A stretch of DNA of 64,000 bases. It comes from Lentzea pudingi. Lineage in GTDB: Bacteria; Actinomycetota; Actinomycetes; Mycobacteriales; Pseudonocardiaceae. This document shows positions 50,317 to 61,100 of this stretch, piece after piece. The position numbers and the translations under genes are program-made. Under the pieces are notes generated by a model. That model was not told where the DNA came from, did no database searches, and saw only the letters and a list, made by a program, of their open reading frames with translations. Within the stretch, counting starts at the first letter, position 1; every line of letters begins with the position of its first letter. Location: the NCBI RefSeq assembly GCF_014646255.1, contig NZ_BMNC01000002.1:124001-188000 (forward strand), in the 5' to 3' direction.

Positions 50317-51210
50317 ATGAGTCCCCGTCACGTGCTGCTCGCCGTTCTCGTCGCCGCCATCTGGGGCTTCAACTTCGTCGTGCTCAAGGTCGGCCTGGAC
50401 GAGTTTCCGCCGATCCTGTTCTCCGCGCTGCGGTTCCTCGCGGCGGCGGTGCCCGCGGTGTTCTTCATCGGACGGCCGTCTGTTGCGTGGCGGTGGGTCA
50501 TCGCGGTCGGGCTGGTGCTCGGCGTCGCGAAGTTCAGCTTCCTGTTCATCGGGCTCAAGGCCGGTATGCCCGCGGGTCTGGGGTCGCTGGTGCTGCAGAG
50601 CCAGGTGATCTTCACGACGCTGTTCGCCGCGGTCGTGCTGCGCGAGCGGCCCAGGCCCGTGCAGATCACCGGCATCGCGCTGGCGGTCGTGGGCATCGGC
50701 GTGATCGCGTGGGACTACGGGCTGAGCTCGCCGTTGCTCGGGTTCGCGCTGCTGGTCGCGGCGGCGGCGTGCTGGGGCGTGTCGAACGTGCTGATGCGGT
50801 ACGCACGGCCCGCGGACATGGTGCGGTTCATGGTGTGGGTCAGCGCCGTGGCGGTGCTTCCGCTCTTCGCGTTGTCCGCACTCACGGAGGACATGAGCGC
50901 GCTCGGCCGCCTCGACTGGAGCGGTGTGGGCGCGGTCGGGTACGTCGCGTGGATCTCGACGCTGCTCGGGTTCGGCATCTGGGGGTTCCTGCTGCGCCAG
51001 TACGAGTCGTCGGTCGTGGCGCCGTTCTCGTTGCTGGTGCCGGTGTTCGGGATGCTCTCGGCATGGGTGTTCCTCGGCGAGGACCTCAGCGGACTGCAGG
51101 CGGCGGCCGGTGGCCTGGTGCTGCTGGGGCTGGCTGTTCCGCAGCTGCTGGGGCGCCGGGCGGCACGAACGGGAGTCCGGCCGGAGCCCCTCGTTCCAGC
51201 AGGTCGATGA
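50317..51210 (+). CDS. EamA/DMT-family exporter
   Basis: 297 residues with ten hydrophobic helices in two EamA repeats: [21 protein letters not shown] starts the first and [21 protein letters not shown] the second; [17 protein letters not shown] ends the second repeat. The RhaT/YdcZ/YedA-like group exports amino acids and metabolites. Divergent from lysR. Its last 125 bases overlap the convergent cobQ. Confidence 0.9.
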   Translation: MSPRHVLLAVLVAAIWGFNFVVLKVGLDEFPPILFSALRFLAAAVPAVFFIGRPSVAWRWVIAVGLVLGVAKFSFLFIGLKAGMPAGLGSLVLQSQVIFTTLFAAVVLRERPRPVQITGIALAVVGIGVIAWDYGLSSPLLGFALLVAAAACWGVSNVLMRYARPADMVRFMVWVSAVAVLPLFALSALTEDMSALGRLDWSGVGAVGYVAWISTLLGFGIWGFLLRQYESSVVAPFSLLVPVFGMLSAWVFLGEDLSGLQAAAGGLVLLGLAVPQLLGRRAARTGVRPEPLVPAGR

Positions 51211-52651
51211 CGGCCTTGGTGTCGAGGTGGTCGGCGACCAGGTCGCCCAGCAGGTCCAGCTGGGCCTCGCGGGCGGCCTGGAAGCTCACCTCGCCCGGTT
51301 CGAAGTCACGACCCGCGCGGTCGGCCGCCCAGCGCAGGAACTTCCGCCGGAACGCGTCGTTCTCCAGCAGGCCGTGCCAGTGGGTGCCGAGCACGCGGTC
51401 CGTCTGGGCACCCTCGTCGCCGACCCACGGCCGTTCGGCGTTGCGGACGACCTGGCCGTGGTGGATCTCGTAGCCGGTGACCGGCTCGTCCCACGCCGTG
51501 TCCGACGGGGTGGCGAGGGTCTTCCTGGCCTGGAAGCGGATGTCGACGTCGAGCAGGCCGAGCCCGTCGACCACTCCGGCACCCGACTCCACGTCGTCCT
51601 CGATGTGCTTCGACAGCATCTGGAACCCGCCGCAGATGCCGAGCACCGGGCCGTCGAAGCGCTGGATCGCCTGGGCCAGGCCGGTTTCCCGCAACCAGGC
51701 AAGATCGGAGACGGTGGCCTTGGATCCCGGCAGCACGACCACGTCCGCGTCGGCCAGCCGTGAAGGCTCCGTCACGAACCGCACGGAGACGCCCGGCTCG
51801 CAGGCCAGCGCCTCGACGTCGGTGGCGTTCGAGATGCGCGGCAACCGGATCACGGCGACCCGCAGCCAGTCCCGCACCGGCGGCTGCGGCCTGCCCACCA
51901 CGCCGTCCGCGTTGTAGGACAACGAATCCTCGGCGTCGAGCCACAGTTCCTCGCGCCACGGCAGCACTCCGAGCACCGGCCGCCCGGTCAACGCCCTGAG
52001 CTGGTGCAACCCCGGCTCGAGCAACCTGGCGTCGCCGCGGAACTTGTTGACGACGAAGCCGGAGATCAGTGCCTGGTCCGCCGCGTCCAGCACCGCGACC
52101 GTGCCGAAGAGGTGCGCGAACACACCGCCGCGGTCGATGTCCCCGACCACCAGCACCGGCAGGTTCGCGCGGGTCGCGAGGCCCATGTTCGCGATGTCGT
52201 CGGCACGCAGGTTGATCTCGGCCGGCGAGCCCGCCCCCTCGCAGACCACCACCTCGTGATCGGCCCGCAGGGAGTCCAAAGTGGACAACACGGTGCCGAG
52301 CAGCTGCTGCTTGCGCTCGCGGTAGCTCAGCGCGGAGACCTCACCGACCGCCTGGCCGAGCACGACGACCTGGGACGTGCGGTCGCTGCCGGGCTTGAGC
52401 AGCACCGGGTTGAACCGGACGCTCGGCTCCTTGAACGCGGCCCGCGCCTGGAACGCCTGAGCACGCCCGATCTCCCCGCCGTCGAGTGTGACGAACGAGT
52501 TGTTGGACATGTTCTGCGCCTTGAACGGCACGACGTCGACGCCCTGGCGTGCCAGAAAGCGGCACAGACCGGCCACCAGGACGCTCTTGCCCGCGTCCGA
52601 GGTCGTCCCACAGATCAACATCGCGCCCCGCATGGACGCCAATGCTGCCAT
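51086..52651 (-). CDS. cobQ: cobyric acid synthase
   Basis: About 521 residues. Glutamine-dependent enzyme that amidates positions b, d, e and g of adenosylcobyrinic a,c-diamide. [18 protein letters not shown] is the P-loop, [11 protein letters not shown] the signature, [16 protein letters not shown] follows; the glutaminase domain has [12 protein letters not shown] (Cys nucleophile) and HWHGLLEND (His). The last 40 residues are a Pro/Ala tail that is antisense to the exporter end and not usual for CobQ. ATG 52651 is taken (GGGGG five bases upstream); ATG 52633 or 52621 are possible. It lies apart from the main cobalamin operon; no riboswitch was seen here. Confidence 0.92.
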   Translation of the reverse strand: MAALASMRGAMLICGTTSDAGKSVLVAGLCRFLARQGVDVVPFKAQNMSNNSFVTLDGGEIGRAQAFQARAAFKEPSVRFNPVLLKPGSDRTSQVVVLGQAVGEVSALSYRERKQQLLGTVLSTLDSLRADHEVVVCEGAGSPAEINLRADDIANMGLATRANLPVLVVGDIDRGGVFAHLFGTVAVLDAADQALISGFVVNKFRGDARLLEPGLHQLRALTGRPVLGVLPWREELWLDAEDSLSYNADGVVGRPQPPVRDWLRVAVIRLPRISNATDVEALACEPGVSVRFVTEPSRLADADVVVLPGSKATVSDLAWLRETGLAQAIQRFDGPVLGICGGFQMLSKHIEDDVESGAGVVDGLGLLDVDIRFQARKTLATPSDTAWDEPVTGYEIHHGQVVRNAERPWVGDEGAQTDRVLGTHWHGLLENDAFRRKFLRWAADRAGRDFEPGEVSFQAAREAQLDLLGDLVADHLDTKAVIDLLERGAPAGLPFVPPGAPAAAEQPAPAAPGHRPPPAVR

Positions 52652-52661
52652 CATCACCCCC

Positions 52662-53342
52662 ATGGTCTCCGTCGTGCTCATGCACAGCCCGTTCCTCGGC
52701 CCGTCGAGCATGCGACCGCTCGCCGACGAACTGGCCTCCGACGGGGTGGCCGTCCTGCTGGTCGACCTGCGGATGACGATCCACGAGGCCCCGGTGCACC
52801 AGCGCCTGATCGGCGCGTTCGCCGACGCCCTGGAGGACGCCGGCGTCACCGGACCGCTCGTGCTGGTCGGCCACAGCGGCGCGGGCCCGTTGCTGCCGGC
52901 CTTCGCCGACGCCCTCGAACTCGACGTGGCCGGCCTGGTGTTCCTCGACTCCGACCTGCCGACCCCGGGCAGGGCGTGGCGCGAGACCGTCGATCCCGCC
53001 CTGGTGAGCCAGGTCAAGGCCTCGGTGCGGGACGGCAAGCTCCCGCGCTGGGACCGCTGGTTCGACTCGGACCCGCTGCGGCTCGTGCCGGCGGGGCTGC
53101 GCGAGGAGATGCGCGACGAGGCACCCGAGGTGCCGTGGGAGTTCCTGAAGGAGCAGCGCCCGAGCGTCGAGTGGTCCGGGGCGTGCGGGTACGTGCTGCT
53201 GTCCCCGGTCTACGAGGACGCGGCTCTGAAGGCGGAAGAGCTGGGCTGGCCGGTCGAGCGCGTCGAGTCGCACCACCTGGCGGCCGCGACGTCGCCCTCG
53301 TCGGTCGCGGCCGCGCTCAAGTCCGTCCTCAACAGACTGTGA
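52662..53342 (+). CDS. alpha/beta-fold hydrolase
   Basis: 226 residues. [14 protein letters not shown] (oxyanion region), [17 protein letters not shown] (nucleophile Ser in GHSGAG) and a C-terminal [11 protein letters not shown] with the likely catalytic His. It resembles small actinobacterial hydrolases of unknown substrate. ATG 52662 is chosen; ATG 52632 is in frame but overlaps cobQ. Divergent from cobQ by ten bases, so promoters must overlap. It converges on map, overlapping by 14 bases. Confidence 0.8.
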   Translation: MVSVVLMHSPFLGPSSMRPLADELASDGVAVLLVDLRMTIHEAPVHQRLIGAFADALEDAGVTGPLVLVGHSGAGPLLPAFADALELDVAGLVFLDSDLPTPGRAWRETVDPALVSQVKASVRDGKLPRWDRWFDSDPLRLVPAGLREEMRDEAPEVPWEFLKEQRPSVEWSGACGYVLLSPVYEDAALKAEELGWPVERVESHHLAAATSPSSVAAALKSVLNRL

Positions 53343-54186
53343 GGATCTCCGCACCCGTCTCGGTCACGACGATCGTGTGCTCGAACTGAGCGGTCCAGCT
53401 CTTGTCCTTCGTGGTGACGGTCCAGCCGTCGTCCCACATCTCGCCCTCGTAGTCCCCGAGCGTGATCATCGGCTCGATCGTGAACGTCATGCCGGGCTCC
53501 AGCACCGTCTTCACCGACGGCTCGTCGTAGTGCAGGACCACGAGGCCGCTGTGGAACGTGCGGCCGATGCCGTGGCCGGTGAAGTCGCGCACGACGCCGT
53601 AGCCGAACCGGTTCGCGTACGCCTCGATGACGCGGCCGACGACGTTGAGCTCGCGGCCTGGCTTCACGGCCTTGATGGAGCGCATCGTGGCCTCGTACGT
53701 GCGCTCGACGAGGAGCTTGGCCTCCTCGGAGACGTTGCCCGCGAGGAAGGTCGCGTTCGTGTCGCCGTGCACGCCGCCGATGAACGCCGTCACGTCGATG
53801 TTCACGATGTCGCCGTCCTCGACGACGGTGCTGTCCGGGATGCCGTGGCAGATCACCTCGTTGAGCGAGGTGCAGCACGACTTCGGGAAGCCGCGGTAGC
53901 CCAGCGTCGACGGGTACGCGCCGTTGTCGCACAGGAACTCGTGCGCCACGGCGTCGATCTCGTCCGTCGTCACGCCGGGCACGACGACCTTGCCCGCCTC
54001 CTGCAGCGCCTGGGCGGCGAGGCGGCCGGCGATCCGCATGGCCTCGATGATCTCCGGCGTCTGCACCCACGGGTCGGTCCCGCGCGTCGGCGCGGGCTTG
54101 TCGACGTACTCGGGACGCACGATGCGCGAGGGCACCTGACGCCGCGGAGATTGCACACCGGGTTGCAGCGCAGCACGAACAGCCAT
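53329..54186 (-). CDS. map: type I methionine aminopeptidase
   Basis: 285 residues, close to M. tuberculosis MapB (Rv2861c) including its N-terminal SH3-ligand-like extension ([16 protein letters not shown]). It removes initiator methionine from new proteins. The five metal ligands lie in [32 protein letters not shown] and [11 protein letters not shown] 54186 matches the mycobacterial start; the frame stays open upstream to ATG 54324, which overlaps the lipoprotein stop as TGATG (see findings). Confidence 0.95.
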   Translation of the reverse strand: MAVRAALQPGVQSPRRQVPSRIVRPEYVDKPAPTRGTDPWVQTPEIIEAMRIAGRLAAQALQEAGKVVVPGVTTDEIDAVAHEFLCDNGAYPSTLGYRGFPKSCCTSLNEVICHGIPDSTVVEDGDIVNIDVTAFIGGVHGDTNATFLAGNVSEEAKLLVERTYEATMRSIKAVKPGRELNVVGRVIEAYANRFGYGVVRDFTGHGIGRTFHSGLVVLHYDEPSVKTVLEPGMTFTIEPMITLGDYEGEMWDDGWTVTTKDKSWTAQFEHTIVVTETGAEILTVC

Positions 54187-54323
54187 GCTCCCCAGATTAG
54201 CCGCCCACGCGCGAGCCACCCGGAACCTGGTCCTCGGCCCGCGGCTGCGGCACCGGGGAGCGGGCAACAGGATGCCCGCCCGGATCAGGCGTTCACGCGT
54301 CGTCAGTTCTCTGGTCTTGCTCA

Positions 54324-56114
54324 TCACGGCACCGCCTTGAGGAACCTCGCCGCCACCTCCACGGCCGGAGTCGAAGTTTCTCCGCTGAGCACCAGCGTCG
54401 CGAACGCCAGATCGCCGCGGTACCCCATGAACCACCCGTGTGAGTGCACGCCGTCACCGAACTGTGCGGTGCCAGTCTTGCCCCTCACGTCTCCGTACGG
54501 CTTGAGTTGCGGTGCAGTGCCGGACTCGACGACCTCGCGCATCATCGCGCGCACCGGCTCGAGCGAGGCCGCGGGCGGCGCGGCAGGATGTTTGTCCGCT
54601 TTGGTCTCCTTGCCGCGCACCAGCTGCGGCACCGGCATCGAGCCCTTCGCGATGGACGCCGAGACGAGCGCCATGCCGAACGGCGACGCCAGCACCTTGC
54701 CCTGGCCGAACGCGTCCTCGGCCCGTTCCACGACGTCGGTCGCGGGCGGGACGGACCCGGTGATCGTGGTGAGCCCCGCGACGTCGAAGTCGACGCCGAG
54801 GCCCAGCGACAGCGCGGCGTCCGGCAGCAGGTTCGCCGGCATGTCGACCGCGAGCTGCGCGAACGTCGTGTTGCAGGAGAACGCGAACGCCGAGTGCAGC
54901 GGGATCGTGCCCTTGTCGAACTCGTTGGAGTTCGGCACGATCCGCCGGCCGTCGATGGTGGTCTTGCCGGGGCACGGCAGCGGGGTGTCGGCGGTGACCT
55001 TGCCGGACTGGATCGCGGCCAGCGCCGACACGGCCTTCATCGTGGAACCCGGCGGGAAGCGGCCGGTCAGCGCCAGTGCGCCCTGGGCGTCGGCCGGGTC
55101 GTTCTGCGCGACGGCGAGGATGTCGCCGGTCGACGGCTGGATGGCCACGAGGATCGTGGGCTGCGTCAAAGGCTCCACGGCGTCCTCGGCGGCGGCCTGG
55201 ATCACCCGTGACAGCGCGGTGTTCACGGCCTTGGCGGGCTCGGGTGCCTTCGAGTGCAGCTCCTCGACCTCGGTGCCCTGCGCGTCGACCGTGCTGACGC
55301 GGAAGCCCGCGTTGCCGGCGATGTCGTTCTCCATGAGCTTGCGCACGGCGGGCAGCACCTGGGTGCCGAAGTTGCGGCTCGGCGCCAGCAGCGACGTCTG
55401 CGAGCTGAACCGCACGCCGGGCAGCTCGTAGATCTTCGGCTTCACGGACTGGTAGTCCGCGTCCCGCAGCGCCGCCACCTGGTAGGCCTGGCCCTCCGGG
55501 GTCTTGCCCACGCCGTCGGTGATCGTCTGCTGGGTGATGGCCTTGTCGAGCGGGCCCAGCGCGTCCGCGAGGGCCTTGCTGACGGCTCCGACGTCACCGG
55601 CCTCCTTCGCGACGAGCAGGACCGACACGACGCGTTCGGGGGCGAGCAACGGCGTGCCGTCGCGGTCGAGCACCGGCGCCGGGTCCGGGGTGAGCTCGGT
55701 GAGCTTGACGGACTGCTGCGGCGTGAGCTTCGGGTGCGCCACCGACGGCGCCCAGTGCACCTTCCACGTGTCGCCTTCCTGGCGCACGTCGAACTTCGTC
55801 GGGTACGTCCAGTGGCGGTTCTTGCCGAGGTTCCAGTCGAACGTGACGGACGCCTCGGACGCCAGCTCGCCGTTCTTGCGGATCTGGTCGACCTTGGTGC
55901 TCAGGCCCTCCGGCTTGAGCGCTCCCCGGAACTTCTCCAGGGTCTCCTTGGCGTCGTTCGGGTTGTCGGTCATCCCGGCGGCACCCTGCACGTCACCGGA
56001 CGCGAGCTTCGCCAGGAAGTCGTTGGTGATCTCCGGCGGCCCGGGCTCCGACTCGAACAGCCCACAGCCGCTCACCGTCACCAGCACTACCGTGATCGTT
56101 GCGAGAAGGCGCAC
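54324..56114 (-). CDS. penicillin-binding lipoprotein (class B-like transpeptidase)
   Basis: 596 residues. Signal peptide with lipobox VSGC (Cys17), so membrane-anchored outside. An NTF2-like MecA-N-type domain (residues 28-145), a dimerisation domain, then the transpeptidase with SxxK Ser357-Lys360 (PPGSTMK), SxN Ser413-Asn415 (FSCNT) and Lys546-Thr-Gly (RGKTGTAQ). Counterpart of M. tuberculosis Rv2864c by sequence type and by gene order. It crosslinks peptidoglycan and is a beta-lactam target. GTG 56114 has no ribosome site but CATACT seven bases upstream, so a leaderless transcript is possible. Confidence 0.93.
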   Translation of the reverse strand: MRLLATITVVLVTVSGCGLFESEPGPPEITNDFLAKLASGDVQGAAGMTDNPNDAKETLEKFRGALKPEGLSTKVDQIRKNGELASEASVTFDWNLGKNRHWTYPTKFDVRQEGDTWKVHWAPSVAHPKLTPQQSVKLTELTPDPAPVLDRDGTPLLAPERVVSVLLVAKEAGDVGAVSKALADALGPLDKAITQQTITDGVGKTPEGQAYQVAALRDADYQSVKPKIYELPGVRFSSQTSLLAPSRNFGTQVLPAVRKLMENDIAGNAGFRVSTVDAQGTEVEELHSKAPEPAKAVNTALSRVIQAAAEDAVEPLTQPTILVAIQPSTGDILAVAQNDPADAQGALALTGRFPPGSTMKAVSALAAIQSGKVTADTPLPCPGKTTIDGRRIVPNSNEFDKGTIPLHSAFAFSCNTTFAQLAVDMPANLLPDAALSLGLGVDFDVAGLTTITGSVPPATDVVERAEDAFGQGKVLASPFGMALVSASIAKGSMPVPQLVRGKETKADKHPAAPPAASLEPVRAMMREVVESGTAPQLKPYGDVRGKTGTAQFGDGVHSHGWFMGYRGDLAFATLVLSGETSTPAVEVAARFLKAVP

Positions 56115-56132
56115 TCGCGCGAGTATGCCCGT

Positions 56133-56984
56133 TCAGAAGAGCACGGTGGCGTATTGCCCGACTTGTTCGAATCCGATTCGGCGGTACGCGGCCTGCGCCA
56201 CGGCGTTGTAGCCGTTGACGTAAAGGCTGGCCGTGCGGTTGAGCACCCTGGTCAGCCGGTCGGCGACCGCCGCCGTGCCGGCCGTGCCGATGCCCTCGCC
56301 GCGCCGGTCCGGGCGGACCCAGACGCCCTGGATCTGGCCGACCTTGCTCGACATCGCGCCGATCTCGGCCTTGAAGACGACCTCGCCGTGCTCGAACCTC
56401 GCGAACGCCCTGCCTGCGGCGATCAGCTCGGACACCCGCGCCCGGTAGCCCGCGCCGCCGTCCTCGGCGCACGGGTCGATGCCGACCTCCTCGATGAACA
56501 TCGAGATGGCGGCGGGGAGGTAGCGGCCCAGCTCACTCGGGCGGACCTGGCGCACCATCGGGTCCGGGGTGATCTTCGGCGCCGTCGAGAGGGCCATCAG
56601 CGGCTGGTCACCGCGCACCTCGCGGGCGGGACCCCAGTCGGGCTGGAGCTCGTCCCACAGCGTCAGGACCTGCTCGGCGGGGCCCACGAGACTGGAACAC
56701 ATCCGGCCCCGGCGGCGGGCCCGGTCGGCGAACATCCGCATGGCCGCCGCGCCGCCCTTGAGCGGGATGAGGTTGGGGCCGGAGAAGCACAGACCCTCGA
56801 CCTTGCCCCTGATCGGCTTGGAGTCGGAGCCCCACATCTCGCCGCCCAGGCGCCACGGGTCAAGGCCCGCCACTTCGACCCGTGCGGCGACCATGCACGC
56901 GGCCACGGGGTCGTCGTCGAAGACCCCGCGCACGTCGATCAGGTCGCGCTCGTCGAGAACGCGCGCTCCGGCAAGCCTCAGCAC
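56133..56984 (-). CDS. GNAT acetyltransferase with DUF4081 N-terminal domain
   Basis: 283 residues, matching M. tuberculosis Rv2867c in form and place. The N-terminal half (VRGVFDDDPVAACMVAARVEVAG) is DUF4081; the GNAT half has QIQGVWVRPDRRGEGIGTAGTAAVAD, the acetyl-CoA loop (RRxGxG), and YVNGYNAVAQAAYRRIGFEQVG at the end. Substrate unknown. Upstream lies ispG with its terminator, so it probably starts its own transcript with the lipoprotein and map downstream. Confidence 0.88.
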   Translation of the reverse strand: MLRLAGARVLDERDLIDVRGVFDDDPVAACMVAARVEVAGLDPWRLGGEMWGSDSKPIRGKVEGLCFSGPNLIPLKGGAAAMRMFADRARRRGRMCSSLVGPAEQVLTLWDELQPDWGPAREVRGDQPLMALSTAPKITPDPMVRQVRPSELGRYLPAAISMFIEEVGIDPCAEDGGAGYRARVSELIAAGRAFARFEHGEVVFKAEIGAMSSKVGQIQGVWVRPDRRGEGIGTAGTAAVADRLTRVLNRTASLYVNGYNAVAQAAYRRIGFEQVGQYATVLF

Positions 56985-57053
56985 GTCACCTAGCGTGCCA
57001 GATGAACGGTCGATGTTGCATCAGCCAACAGTGCTCTGTGCCTGCACACACGG

Positions 57054-57090
57054 CGAAGGCCCCGTCTCACTTCGCAAGACGAGGCCTTCG
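57054..57090 (-). terminator. terminator after ispG
   Basis: CGAAGGCC-C-CGTCT (57054-57067) pairs with AGACG-A-GGCCTTCG (57077-57090), 13 bp with one mismatch and a 9-base loop, 15 bases after the ispG stop on the minus strand. Confidence 0.7.
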
Positions 57091-57104
57091 ACCAGTGCGT
57101 TGTG

Positions 57105-58259
57105 CTAGCCGACGGTGACGGCCGGGGACTCGCCCTCGACCGGTTCCATCTCCTCGGCGAGGCGCATGGCCTCCTCGATGAGGGTCTCCACGATCGCGTG
57201 CTCGGGCACGGTCTTGATGACCTTGCCCTTGACGAAGATCTGGCCCTTGCCGTTGCCGGACGCGACACCCAGGTCGGCCTCGCGGGCCTCGCCGGGACCG
57301 TTCACGACGCAGCCCATGACGGCGACGCGCAGTGGCACCTCCATGCCCTCCAGACCCGCCGTGACCTGCTCGGCGAGCGTGTACACGTCGACCTGGGCGC
57401 GGCCGCACGACGGGCAGGAGACGATCTCCAGCTTGCGCGGGCGCAGGTTCAGCGACTGGAGGATCTGGTGGCCGACCTTGATCTCCTCGACCGGCGGGGC
57501 GGAGAGCGACACCCGGATGGTGTCGCCGATGCCCTGGCGCAGCAGCGCGCCGAACGCGACGGCCGACTTGATGGTGCCCTGGAAGGCGGGGCCGGCCTCC
57601 GTGACGCCCAGGTGCAGCGGGTAGTCGCACTGCTCGGCCAGCAGTTCGTACGCCCGCACCATGACGACGGGGTCGTTGTGCTTGACGGAGATCTTGATGT
57701 CGTGGAAGTCGTGCTCCGCGAAGAGCGAGGCCTCCCACATCGCCGACTCGGCCAGCGCCTCGGGCGTGGCCTTGCCGTACTTGGCGAGCAGGCGGGGGTC
57801 GAGCGAACCGGCGTTGACGCCGATCCGGATCGGGGTGCCGTGGTCGCGCGCGGCGGCCGCGATCTCCTTCACCTGGTCGTCGAACTTGCGGATGTTGCCG
57901 GGGTTCACCCGGACCGCGGCACAACCAGCCTCGATGGCGGCGAAGACGTACTTCGGCTGGAAGTGGATGTCGGCGATCACGGGGATCTGGGACTTCCTGG
58001 CGATCGCCGGCAGCGCGTCCGCGTCGTCCTGCGAGGGGCAGGCGACCCGGACGATGTCGCAGCCGGCCGCGGTGAGCTCCGCGATCTGCTGCAACGTCGC
58101 GTTGACGTCCGACGTGAGAGTCGTCGTCATCGACTGGACGGAGACGGGGAACTCGCTGCCGACACCGACGTTGCCGACCATCAGCTGCCTGGTCTTGCGT
58201 CGTTCGGACAGCACCGGCGGCGGCAGTGCCGGCATTCCGAGCATCACGCCGTCACTCAT
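57105..58259 (-). CDS. ispG: 4-hydroxy-3-methylbut-2-enyl-diphosphate synthase
   Basis: 384 residues (GcpE). It reduces methylerythritol cyclodiphosphate in the non-mevalonate isoprenoid pathway using a 4Fe-4S cluster. Visible: [15 protein letters not shown]...[10 protein letters not shown] at the start, the barrel strands [13 protein letters not shown] and VRVNPGNI, then the cluster cysteines in [10 protein letters not shown] and [15 protein letters not shown]. Downstream in the operon order dxr - rip1 - ispG, so two enzymes of the same pathway flank the protease gene. Confidence 0.97.
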   Translation of the reverse strand: MSDGVMLGMPALPPPVLSERRKTRQLMVGNVGVGSEFPVSVQSMTTTLTSDVNATLQQIAELTAAGCDIVRVACPSQDDADALPAIARKSQIPVIADIHFQPKYVFAAIEAGCAAVRVNPGNIRKFDDQVKEIAAAARDHGTPIRIGVNAGSLDPRLLAKYGKATPEALAESAMWEASLFAEHDFHDIKISVKHNDPVVMVRAYELLAEQCDYPLHLGVTEAGPAFQGTIKSAVAFGALLRQGIGDTIRVSLSAPPVEEIKVGHQILQSLNLRPRKLEIVSCPSCGRAQVDVYTLAEQVTAGLEGMEVPLRVAVMGCVVNGPGEAREADLGVASGNGKGQIFVKGKVIKTVPEHAIVETLIEEAMRLAEEMEPVEGESPAVTVG

Positions 58260-58287
58260 GGGTTGTGCACCTTTCCGTGGATCACTC

Positions 58288-59499
58288 TTATTGCAACCTG
58301 ATCGGGTTGACGATGTCGGCGGTCACGGTCAGCAGCGTGATGGCGCCGCCGATGAAGATGACCACGTAGGTGAGCGGCAACAGGCGCATGTAGTTGACCG
58401 GGGCGCCGGCGGGCTTCCCGCGCAGCTTCCTCACCCAGTCTCGCACCCGTTCGTAGAGGTTGACGGCGATGTGACCACCGTCAAGCGGCAGCAGGGGCAG
58501 GAGGTTGAACACACCGACGAAGAAGTTCAGGCCTGCGAGCATAAGGATGAAGAACGCCCACAGGCCGCGCTCGGCGGCGTCACCACCCAGTCGTGAAGCA
58601 CCGACCACCGAGATGGGCGTGTCCAGGTCGCGCTCACCGCCACCGATGGCCTTGACCACGGCCGGGATGCGCTCCGGGAAGCGCATGAGGCCCTTCCAGG
58701 TGTTCACGAACATGTCGCCGGTGAACGCGATGGAGGCCGGGACCGCCGCGAGCGGGCTGTACTCGAAGTTCTGCTGCCAGGTGACGCCGATGGCGCCGAC
58801 GTCCTTGACCTCGCGGCCACCCTTGCCGTCGAGCACCTCGCGGGAGACCTGCGGCACGTTCACCGTGAGAGCGAGCTCCTTGCCGTCGCGCAGGACCTTG
58901 AACTCGGTCGGGCCGCTGAGCGCGCGGGTGATCTCGAGCATCTCGGACCACGTCTTGATCGGCTTGCCGCCGATGGACGTGACCTCGTCGCCGGGCTGCA
59001 GGCCCGCGTCCTTGGCCGGGGCCGGGGCGCCGGGCTGGCACGGCGCGGTGAGGCCGACGGTGTGGTCCTGCACGCAGGGCGTGATCTCGGCGAGGACCGG
59101 CAGGTCCTTGTTGTTCGGCAGGCCGAGCGACATCGCGAGGAACAGCAGGATGAGGAAGCCGAGGATGAAGTGCGTGATCGAGCCGGCGGACAGCACGACG
59201 ACCCGCTTCCACACCCTCTGGTTGTAGAAGGCGCGCTTGCGGTCGTCCGGGTGCACGTCCTCCAGCGCCGTCATGCCGGTGATCTCGCAGAAACCGCCGG
59301 CCGGGATCGCCTTCAGGCCGTACTCGGTCTCGCCCTTGCGGAACGAGAAGAGCTTCGGGCCGAAACCGATGAAGTACCGGGTGACCTTCATGCCGTAGAA
59401 CTTCGCCGTCAGCAGGTGCCCGAACTCGTGCAACGCGATCGAGACCGCGATGCCGAACGCGAACAACAGCACCCCGAGGATGTTGATGAATGTGTTCAC
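58288..59499 (-). CDS. rip1: site-2 membrane metalloprotease (RseP/Rip1)
   Basis: 403 residues, intramembrane zinc protease. [11 protein letters not shown] has HExxH (His24, Glu25, His28) in the first helix; a PDZ domain lies at about 165-260 ([21 protein letters not shown]) and [16 protein letters not shown] gives the LDG third zinc ligand. In M. tuberculosis Rip1 (Rv2869c, same gene order) cuts anti-sigma factors. GTG 59499 starts seven bases after the dxr stop; the longer frame is antisense-phase within dxr. Confidence 0.94.
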   Translation of the reverse strand: MNTFINILGVLLFAFGIAVSIALHEFGHLLTAKFYGMKVTRYFIGFGPKLFSFRKGETEYGLKAIPAGGFCEITGMTALEDVHPDDRKRAFYNQRVWKRVVVLSAGSITHFILGFLILLFLAMSLGLPNNKDLPVLAEITPCVQDHTVGLTAPCQPGAPAPAKDAGLQPGDEVTSIGGKPIKTWSEMLEITRALSGPTEFKVLRDGKELALTVNVPQVSREVLDGKGGREVKDVGAIGVTWQQNFEYSPLAAVPASIAFTGDMFVNTWKGLMRFPERIPAVVKAIGGGERDLDTPISVVGASRLGGDAAERGLWAFFILMLAGLNFFVGVFNLLPLLPLDGGHIAVNLYERVRDWVRKLRGKPAGAPVNYMRLLPLTYVVIFIGGAITLLTVTADIVNPIRLQ

Positions 59500-59506
59500 G
59501 GAAAGT

Positions 59507-60637
59507 TCAGTTCCTTCCAACCAGCTCGCGGGCACGTGCGCGTGCCCAGTCCTCGGCGGCCAGGACCTCCGCGACGTCCGCGGGGTCGTGATGCCAATCT
59601 TTTGCCTCGCCGAGAACCTGGCCGATGGTGTCCACGATCGACAGGAACGACGTGTGGCCGGCGACGAAGGAGGCGAGTGCCTCCTCGTTCGCGGCGTTGT
59701 AGATGGCAGGAAGGCAACCGCCAGCGGTGCCGGCCTGCCGCGCGAGCTCGACCGCCGGGAACGTGACGCTGTCCAGCGGTTCGAACGTCCACGAGGTGGC
59801 GGTGTCAAAGGTACAGGCGGCGGCCGCACCCGCGACGCGCTCGGGCCAGCCCAGCCCCAGTGAGATGGGCAGCCGCATGTCCGGGGGCGACGCCTGCGCG
59901 AGCGTCGAGCCGTCGGTGAAGGTGACCATCGAGTGAATGATGGACTGAGGGTGCACCACGACGTCCACGCGGTCGTAGGGGACCCCGAACAGCAGGTGCG
60001 CCTCGATCAGCTCCAGGCCCTTGTTGACGAGGTTCGCCGAGTTGATGGTGACGACCTGCCCCATCGACCACGTCGGGTGCGCCATGGCCTGCTGCACGGT
60101 GACCGATTCGAGCTCTTTGCGGCTTTTCCCCCGAAAAGGCCCGCCGGACGCCGTCAGAACGAGTTTGTGCACCTCGTTCTCGGTGCCACCGCGAAGGCAC
60201 TGCGCGAGCGCCGAGTGCTCGGAGTCGACCGGCACGATCTGGTCGGGCTTCGCCGCCTTCAGCACGAGCGGCCCGCCCGCGATGAGCGACTCCTTGTTCG
60301 CGAGCGCGAGCGTCGCCCCGGTCTCGAGCGCCTTGAGCGACGGCTCCAGCCCCCTGGACCCGTCCATGCCGTTGAGGACGACGTCCGCCGGACACGCCTC
60401 GATCAGGTCGACCATGCTGGTCAGCGTCCTGACACCGGGCACGTCGGCGCCGTTGGCCACCGCGACCGTCTTCACGTCGAACTCTGCGGCCTGCTGCGCG
60501 AGCAGGTCCAGCTGACGGCCACCCGCGCCGAGCCCGACGACCTGGAAGCGGTCGCGGTTGCGCCGGATGACGTCGAGCGCCTGGGTGCCGACCGAGCCGG
60601 TCGACCCCAGGATCAGGACAGTGCGTGGAGTACTCAT
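59507..60637 (-). CDS. dxr: 1-deoxy-D-xylulose-5-phosphate reductoisomerase
   Basis: 376 residues. It converts DXP to methylerythritol phosphate with [22 protein letters not shown] is the NADPH motif, PVDSEHSAL(A)Q holds metal-binding residues, [11 protein letters not shown] and [23 protein letters not shown] the substrate loops, all canonical. First gene of the dxr-rip1-ispG row. Length is normal. Confidence 0.97.
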   Translation of the reverse strand: MSTPRTVLILGSTGSVGTQALDVIRRNRDRFQVVGLGAGGRQLDLLAQQAAEFDVKTVAVANGADVPGVRTLTSMVDLIEACPADVVLNGMDGSRGLEPSLKALETGATLALANKESLIAGGPLVLKAAKPDQIVPVDSEHSALAQCLRGGTENEVHKLVLTASGGPFRGKSRKELESVTVQQAMAHPTWSMGQVVTINSANLVNKGLELIEAHLLFGVPYDRVDVVVHPQSIIHSMVTFTDGSTLAQASPPDMRLPISLGLGWPERVAGAAAACTFDTATSWTFEPLDSVTFPAVELARQAGTAGGCLPAIYNAANEEALASFVAGHTSFLSIVDTIGQVLGEAKDWHHDPADVAEVLAAEDWARARARELVGRN

Positions 60638-60682
60638 CGCCCCTCATTGTTCCGGAGAGTGCCTGAGAGCCTCGGCACAGCC

Positions 60683-60700
60683 CGTTACTTTGATAACGGA
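60683..60700. promoter_or_regulatory. inverted repeat between dxr and GlsB-type gene
   Basis: CCGTTA-CTTTGA-TAACGG, 6-bp arms with a 6-base spacer, 46 bases upstream of dxr and 74 bases upstream of the divergent stress gene. A candidate operator; it could also mask a -10 element for either gene. Confidence 0.35.
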
Positions 60701-60773
60701 GTGGTTTTGGAGGTGTGAAGTCGCTGGATCGTGGGCATTCCATCGTCGTCAAGTCGTTGGAAGGAGACTCTCG

Positions 60774-61040
60774 GTGGGCATCCTCGGATGGATCGTGCTC
60801 GGCCTCCTGGCCGGAGCCATCGCCAAGGCGATCATGCCGGGCAAAGACCCGGGCGGAATCATCATCACGATGCTGATCGGCATCGTTGGCGCGATCCTGG
60901 GCGGATTCATCGGATCTGCCGTCTTCGGGACCGACCTCGGCACGTTCTTCGATCTGCGGACGTGGCTGCTGGCCATCGTCGGATCGTTGATCCTGCTGGG
61001 CATCTACCGGCTGGTAACGGGTAGGCGGACGCACGCTTAG
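60774..61040 (+). CDS. GlsB/YeaQ/YmgE family stress membrane protein
   Basis: 88 residues with three hydrophobic segments: GWIVLGLLAGAIAKAIMPGKDPGG and the glycine zipper IGIVGAILGGFIGSAVFG, both signatures of the transglycosylase-associated protein family. Role in envelope stress is suspected, mechanism unknown. GTG 60774 has AAGGAG seven bases upstream; the longer open frame overlaps the divergent promoter. Followed by a terminator. Confidence 0.88.
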   Translation: MGILGWIVLGLLAGAIAKAIMPGKDPGGIIITMLIGIVGAILGGFIGSAVFGTDLGTFFDLRTWLLAIVGSLILLGIYRLVTGRRTHA

Positions 61041-61055
61041 CCCTACATGACGTTT

Positions 61056-61094
61056 GAGGCCGTTCGGGTGACCCCGGACGGCCTCTCGTCTTTT
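61056..61094. terminator. terminator between the stress gene and the response regulator
   Basis: GAGGCCGT-T-CGGG (61056-61068) pairs with CCCG-G-ACGGCCTC (61073-61085), one mismatch, followed by TCGTCTTTT on the plus strand. It can also serve the convergent response regulator. Confidence 0.8.
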
Positions 61095-61100
61095 CCGGAG

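Noticed and set aside
53377..55431. Plus-strand 684-codon frame over map and the penicillin-binding lipoprotein
   Set aside because: It spans two well-supported minus-strand genes in antisense and encodes no recognisable domain.
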